Assembly: GCA_013215905.1 (NCBI GenBank)
Contig: JABSQI010000039.1
Location: forward strand, 1 to 10,186
Length of the DNA stretch: 10,186 nucleotides
Direction: 5' to 3'
From: Legionellales bacterium
Lineage (GTDB): Bacteria; Pseudomonadota; Gammaproteobacteria; PIVX01
Shown: positions 6,799-10,186 of the stretch, piece after piece
Numbering within the stretch: the first letter of the stretch is position 1
How the letters are laid out: the number at the start of each line of letters is the position of its first letter
The notes under the pieces: model-generated
What the model was told of the DNA's origin: nothing
The model's input: only the letters and a program-made list of their open reading frames with translations
Databases searched by the model: none
Position numbers and translations under genes: made by a program

Positions 6799-6806
6799 AC
6801 AAAAAA

Positions 6807-7391
6807 TTATCTAGTATAGATTTTTACAAAACTAATTGTTTTTGGAATTAGTTTTTTCATTGCTTGATTCATGGCAACAACACCCCCATAGGCATCATCA
6901 GTAGCACATGGAACCTTAGCCTCAAATAGCTTACTAGCAATAATTTTATTCTTCTTAATATCGTATATATTAGCAATATAAGATACCCAGATTTCACTTG
7001 GAGATTCTAAAAAGATTTGGTGCCATTGTAAAATTCTAATACTTAATTTCCAATTAGCTGTTTTAGCAAAAGAACTATCTACAACAGCTTTAAATACACC
7101 AGCTTTATTAAAGCTCTCTAACAGTAAGTCTTGTAAGAGATTAGCAGGAGCAGCTTCCCATTTACTATAGGCATACTGTCCAATTTGAAAATCACGCTCG
7201 GAATATAACATAGCATTAGTTTGCAAACCACGAACAGCACTTGGAGTATCTATAGATAATACTTCCTGATTAGTATAACTTTCCCGAATTTTTACAGATT
7301 CTAAAGTATAGTAATCTATGGGCTTTACCTTGACAGGTCCTAGGCTACAACCCGAGAATAAAAATAATGATAATAAAATTACTTTTCTCAT
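6807..7391 (-). CDS. ABC-type transport auxiliary lipoprotein (PqiC/YmbA-like)
   Basis: A 194-residue lipoprotein: a short charged start (MRK), a hydrophobic stretch and the lipobox LFSGC at 11-15, with Ser after the lipidated Cys15, which fits outer-membrane sorting. The mature part begins IDYYTLE (25-31) and has the family block MLYSERDFQIGQYAYSKWEA (61-80) followed by APANLLQDLLLESF (81-94). Such lipoproteins accompany MCE-ABC systems (PqiABC and related) and are thought to dock the MCE conduit at the outer membrane. ATG (7391) overlaps the mlaD-type stop in ATGA, and GGAGAAGG precedes it, so translation is coupled. It takes the place that periplasmic MlaC has in the E. coli operon. Confidence 0.88.
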   Translation of the reverse strand: MRKVILLSLFLFSGCSLGPVKVKPIDYYTLESVKIRESYTNQEVLSIDTPSAVRGLQTNAMLYSERDFQIGQYAYSKWEAAPANLLQDLLLESFNKAGVFKAVVDSSFAKTANWKLSIRILQWHQIFLESPSEIWVSYIANIYDIKKNKIIASKLFEAKVPCATDDAYGGVVAMNQAMKKLIPKTISFVKIYTR

Positions 7392-8317
7392 CTACCTTCT
7401 CCAGGTCCAACTCTAGATCTATCTCTACCTCTAACTAACATTGATGGCTCTTCTTGTAACTCACGAGATAAACTATTGAAATTTGCCAAAGCTTGCTCTA
7501 AACTTTCCATTGTTTTACTCATCAAAGGAATTAATTGATGATTCACATCGGTTATTAGTCTACTTGTACCATCCATAGTATTATTAAAATATTTAGTAGA
7601 CTTACTAATATCTAAAGAAGTTTTATTAAAAGCAATTAAGGATTTTTCAGCATTTTCGATAAAATTAGGCATACGAGAAGTTAACTTTGAAATATTATCT
7701 ATCATCATATCAAATTTTTCAAAATTCCTATCTAATGCTTGCATTTTATTAGACAACTGTGCGGAAATTATATCAAAATTCTTTAACATGTTCTTAAAAT
7801 TCTGTTGGTTCTCATCATCCAAAACACCTTCAATTCTTGTAACAAGGCTTTTTAAGTTAATAGTAGCTTGATTTATAGCCTGATCTATTTCCACAAATAA
7901 AGAAGGACTTGACTTAATAACAGGATATTCTTCATTTGGACTAGCTTGTATTTTATTCCCATAGGGAACCAATGTTTTTAAACCAATATATGCCAAACCT
8001 GTTATCCCTTGAGATATGATAGTCGCATAAGTTGCATCGGTTACAGGAGTATCGGAGGCCACCTGAACTGTTAAAATAATTTGCCTGAAGTTTACTTGAT
8101 CAATTTCAATCTTATCAACGTACCCTACTCTCACACCATTATATTTAACTGGGGATTTCTCTGAAAGCCCAGACACTGATTCACTAAAGTATATTCTGTA
8201 AGTTGTATAATCTACATCGTCAGAGACTCGGGATAACCAGTACACCCCATAAATTAATCCTATCCCTAAAACAATTACAAATATACCTAAAAATAAATAG
8301 TTAGATTTAACATTCAC
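7388..8317 (-). CDS. MlaD family MCE protein, lipid ABC transporter substrate-binding subunit
   Basis: A 309-residue protein with one N-terminal membrane anchor (residues 7-29) and a periplasmic MCE domain (about 38-117). The domain includes SVSGLSEKSPVKYNGVRVGYVDKIEI (47-72) and ISQGITGLAYIGLK (101-114). A long helical region follows (about 140-290), predicted to be coiled coil, ending in SRELQEEPSMLVRG (284-297). That PSxLxxG ending is typical of the long MCE proteins that work with an auxiliary lipoprotein; E. coli MlaD is much shorter. The last 14 residues (RGRDRSRVGPGEGR) are unusually rich in Arg and Gly. It likely forms a hexameric lipid channel on MlaE. The start is GTG at 8317 with AAGAAG about 9 bases upstream. 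A 56-base gap separates it from the ATPase gene. Confidence 0.9.
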   Translation of the reverse strand: MNVKSNYLFLGIFVIVLGIGLIYGVYWLSRVSDDVDYTTYRIYFSESVSGLSEKSPVKYNGVRVGYVDKIEIDQVNFRQIILTVQVASDTPVTDATYATIISQGITGLAYIGLKTLVPYGNKIQASPNEEYPVIKSSPSLFVEIDQAINQATINLKSLVTRIEGVLDDENQQNFKNMLKNFDIISAQLSNKMQALDRNFEKFDMMIDNISKLTSRMPNFIENAEKSLIAFNKTSLDISKSTKYFNNTMDGTSRLITDVNHQLIPLMSKTMESLEQALANFNSLSRELQEEPSMLVRGRDRSRVGPGEGR

Positions 8318-8360
8318 TATATATACTTCTTACATTAAATTTATAGCCATAAAATAATAT

Positions 8361-8384
8361 ATTTTAATCAATTTTAATCAATTT
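8361..8384. repeat. 10-bp tandem repeat at the end of the ATPase gene
   Basis: ATTTTAATCA occurs twice head to tail (8361-8370, 8371-8380) followed by ATTT. It spans the stop codon of the MlaF-type gene (8376-8374), so loss or gain of a unit would leave the encoded protein unchanged or nearly so. Confidence 0.7.
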
Positions 8385-9135
8385 GGTAATGTCGTTTGGA
8401 TCTTTTTCCACCAAAATACAATTGGATCTCATTTTCTTGTACATTAATCAACTCATTCATAGGCAAATTGGCTAATATTCTTCCTCTTCCAATAAATGCT
8501 ACTCTATCTGCAACATGCCATAAAGTATCTAAATCATGAGTAATTAGTACAATTGTTAAATTCAATGAATCACGTAAGTATAGAATCAATTCTTCTAAAT
8601 TGTCAGCACTATTGGGATCTAAACCCGCAGTTGGTTCATCTAAAAACAATAATTCTGGTTCTAGTGCCAAAGCTCTAGCTAATGCAACTCTCTTGACCAT
8701 ACCCCCACTAAGTTCTGCTGGATATAAATGAGCAGCATGCGCTTTTAGGCCTACTTGTTTCAAACGTAAAAAAGCAATCTCCACACATGCTAAAGCACTT
8801 AACCCTGTGAACTCTTTTATCGGAAAACAAATATTTTCTAGAACTGTCAATGAACTGAATAATGCACCATGTTGAAATAACACCCCCCAACGCTCTTCTA
8901 ATTTAACTATCTCTTTATTAGAAACATTCAGCAATGAATTACCTAGTACGTTAATCTCACCTGAATATGGTCTTTGTAATCGCAAAATCGTTCTTAAGAG
9001 AGTTGTTTTTCCAGAACCTGACTCGCCAACAATTGCACATATTTCACCAGGCATAACTGCAAAATCAAGATTTTTATGTACAATTGTATCACCAAATTTA
9101 TTAGTTAAATTTTTTACTTCAATTGTATATTTCAT
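8374..9135 (-). CDS. MlaF-type ABC transporter ATP-binding protein
   Basis: A 253-residue ATPase that powers MCE lipid transport on the cytoplasmic face. It has Walker A GESGSGKTT (37-45), Q-loop FQHGALFSSLTV (87-98, typical of MlaF), signature LSGGM (142-146), Walker B LLFLDE (162-167) followed by PTAGLDP, and the switch His200 in ITHD. All catalytic residues are present. The start chosen is ATG at 9135-9133 (MKYTIEVKNL), one base after the permease stop (TAA-T-ATG). A longer frame to a TTG at 9183 adds 16 residues that overlap the permease and has no ribosome binding site, so it is rejected. The pair is translationally coupled. Confidence 0.94.
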   Translation of the reverse strand: MKYTIEVKNLTNKFGDTIVHKNLDFAVMPGEICAIVGESGSGKTTLLRTILRLQRPYSGEINVLGNSLLNVSNKEIVKLEERWGVLFQHGALFSSLTVLENICFPIKEFTGLSALACVEIAFLRLKQVGLKAHAAHLYPAELSGGMVKRVALARALALEPELLFLDEPTAGLDPNSADNLEELILYLRDSLNLTIVLITHDLDTLWHVADRVAFIGRGRILANLPMNELINVQENEIQLYFGGKRSKRHYQID

Positions 9136-9136
9136 A

Positions 9137-10186
9137 TTATATATTCTGCCAACTAAATATAACTGAAAAAATTGCATCAGCAATTATAATTAAAAATATT
9201 GCTTGTACTACACTTCGAGTAGTATTCTTCCCTACACTATCAGCACTTAATTCTACCCTAAACCCTTGAAAACAACCCACCAAGCTTATAATAAGAGCAA
9301 ATATAGGGGCTTTACCGATTCCAATCAGATAATGTTCTAATTCTAATTCATTTTGAATACGCATTAGATAATCAGAAAACTCTACATGCAGCATAAATTT
9401 CGACATTACCATACAACCTATAATTCCAAATACATCTGCGAGAAAAGTTAATAAGGGAATAACAAGTAACATTGCTAATACTCTAGGCACTACTAATCTT
9501 TCATAAGCAGCAATCCCCATGGTATTAAGAGCATCAATTTCTTCATTTATTTTCATCATTCCAATTAGCGCAGTATAAGCAGAACTAGTTCTACCAGCAG
9601 CAATAATAGCGGTTATTAAAGGAGAAAACTCGCGCAACATTGCTATCCCAGAATAATAAGCAATATAAACATTAGCTCCATATGTTTGGAGTTGAAGTCC
9701 CATCTGAAATGCTAAAACAATCCCAACTAAAAAAGATAATAGAGATACAATAGGGATTGCATTAACTCCACCGTGTTCAATTGATGCAAATATTTGCTTA
9801 AAAGAAAATCCCCGCTTTTTTCTTATCATACGAACAATACTATTGGTAACAGAGCCAATAAAATTAATAAATAGAACTAAATTAGTTATTTTCAAACTAA
9901 ATTGATAACCTATTTTTTCAATTATTGACATTTCCTGCGCAGTAAAATCATCATCACCATTTAATTGCAGTTTTTTTACTTCTTCTAATAGAATTAGCCT
10001 GTGTTTACTGAATCCTTCCAAAATTATTTCAGCATCGATGGATAACTCAGTAATAATTGTATTAATTAGAGAGGCTCCTGTAGAGTCCATTCTCTTAATA
10101 TTTCTAGCATCTATTATTACTTTATTAGCAATGTGCTTAGGTAAGGTTTTGATCTCTTGAGATAACACATCATACAAAAATATAGT
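9137..10186 (-). CDS. STAS domain-MlaE fusion permease, N-terminus outside window
   Basis: Inner-membrane permease of the MCE lipid transporter. The frame stays open to the window edge, so the true start lies beyond 10186; a TTG at 10177 is unlikely to be it. Counting from that TTG, residues 1-65 are the end of a STAS domain (IIDARNIKRMDSTGASLI at 21-38, with the DSTG loop), which corresponds to the separate MlaB of E. coli. The MlaE domain covers about 95-346: membrane segment VSLLSFLVGIVLAFQ (144-158), the conserved block LREFSPLITAIIAAGRTSSA (181-200), then IGMMKINEEIDALNTMGI (205-222), and three further hydrophobic segments. STAS-MlaE fusions are known in the family. It is the first visible gene of the operon, and its promoter lies outside the window. 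Confidence 0.93.
   Translation of the reverse strand, partial: TIFLYDVLSQEIKTLPKHIANKVIIDARNIKRMDSTGASLINTIITELSIDAEIILEGFSKHRLILLEEVKKLQLNGDDDFTAQEMSIIEKIGYQFSLKITNLVLFINFIGSVTNSIVRMIRKKRGFSFKQIFASIEHGGVNAIPIVSLLSFLVGIVLAFQMGLQLQTYGANVYIAYYSGIAMLREFSPLITAIIAAGRTSSAYTALIGMMKINEEIDALNTMGIAAYERLVVPRVLAMLLVIPLLTFLADVFGIIGCMVMSKFMLHVEFSDYLMRIQNELELEHYLIGIGKAPIFALIISLVGCFQGFRVELSADSVGKNTTRSVVQAIFLIIIADAIFSVIFSWQNI

Noticed and set aside
9136..9183. Longer start for the MlaF-type ATPase (TTG at 9183)
   Set aside because: It adds 16 non-family residues overlapping the permease gene and lacks a ribosome binding site; the ATG at 9135 fits the family start.

Overview
The window is AT-rich chromosomal DNA from a gammaproteobacterium. 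Three things point that way: the gene order rpsF-rpsR-(DUF2232 membrane gene)-rplI, the DUF2232 signature (AR..QAxLYN-GGF..EF), and a TtcA with both CxxC pairs. Low GC, an inverse autotransporter (invasin/intimin class) and two damaged genes suggest a host-associated lineage (Legionellales-, Francisella- or Rickettsiella-like). That placement is inference; I cannot name a genus.

Layout. (1) Positions 6-2045, minus strand: a tightly packed ribosomal operon. It has a good sigma70-type promoter (TTGATT-17-TACAAT), then a short leader that folds like the S6:S18 autoregulatory RNA motif, then rpsF, rpsR, a DUF2232 polytopic membrane protein and rplI. The rplI frame is broken by an in-frame TAA at 117-119, although the remaining 36 codons of the normal L9 C-terminus are intact and in frame down to a second stop at 6-8. 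(2) Positions 2295-3083, plus strand: ttcA, the 2-thiocytidine tRNA modification enzyme, divergent from rpsF. (3) Positions 3145-3561, plus strand: an unrecognised small, very basic protein with a central coiled coil. (4) Positions 3679-6069, plus strand: a large inverse-autotransporter gene behind a 10-bp inverted repeat that overlaps an extended -10 promoter. Its beta-barrel domain is split over two frames at a run of seven A residues (3985-3991). A -1 shift there, or one extra A, restores a continuous product of about 771 residues that matches the family across the junction. (5) Positions 6112-10186, minus strand: a phospholipid-transport operon, transcribed as STAS-MlaE permease (start beyond the window edge), MlaF ATPase, MlaD-type MCE protein, a PqiC-like auxiliary lipoprotein, and last a YgjP-type zinc metallopeptidase.

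How the genes work together. The MCE operon encodes an inner-membrane ABC core with a membrane-anchored MCE lipid channel and an outer-membrane lipoprotein partner, consistent with lipid traffic across the envelope. The ribosomal operon is probably tuned by free S6:S18 complex. The most interesting items are the autotransporter whose expression appears to need slippage or frameshifting at A7 (or which is decaying or phase variable), and the nonsense codon in rplI. No CRISPR array, tRNA, rRNA or insertion sequence was seen.
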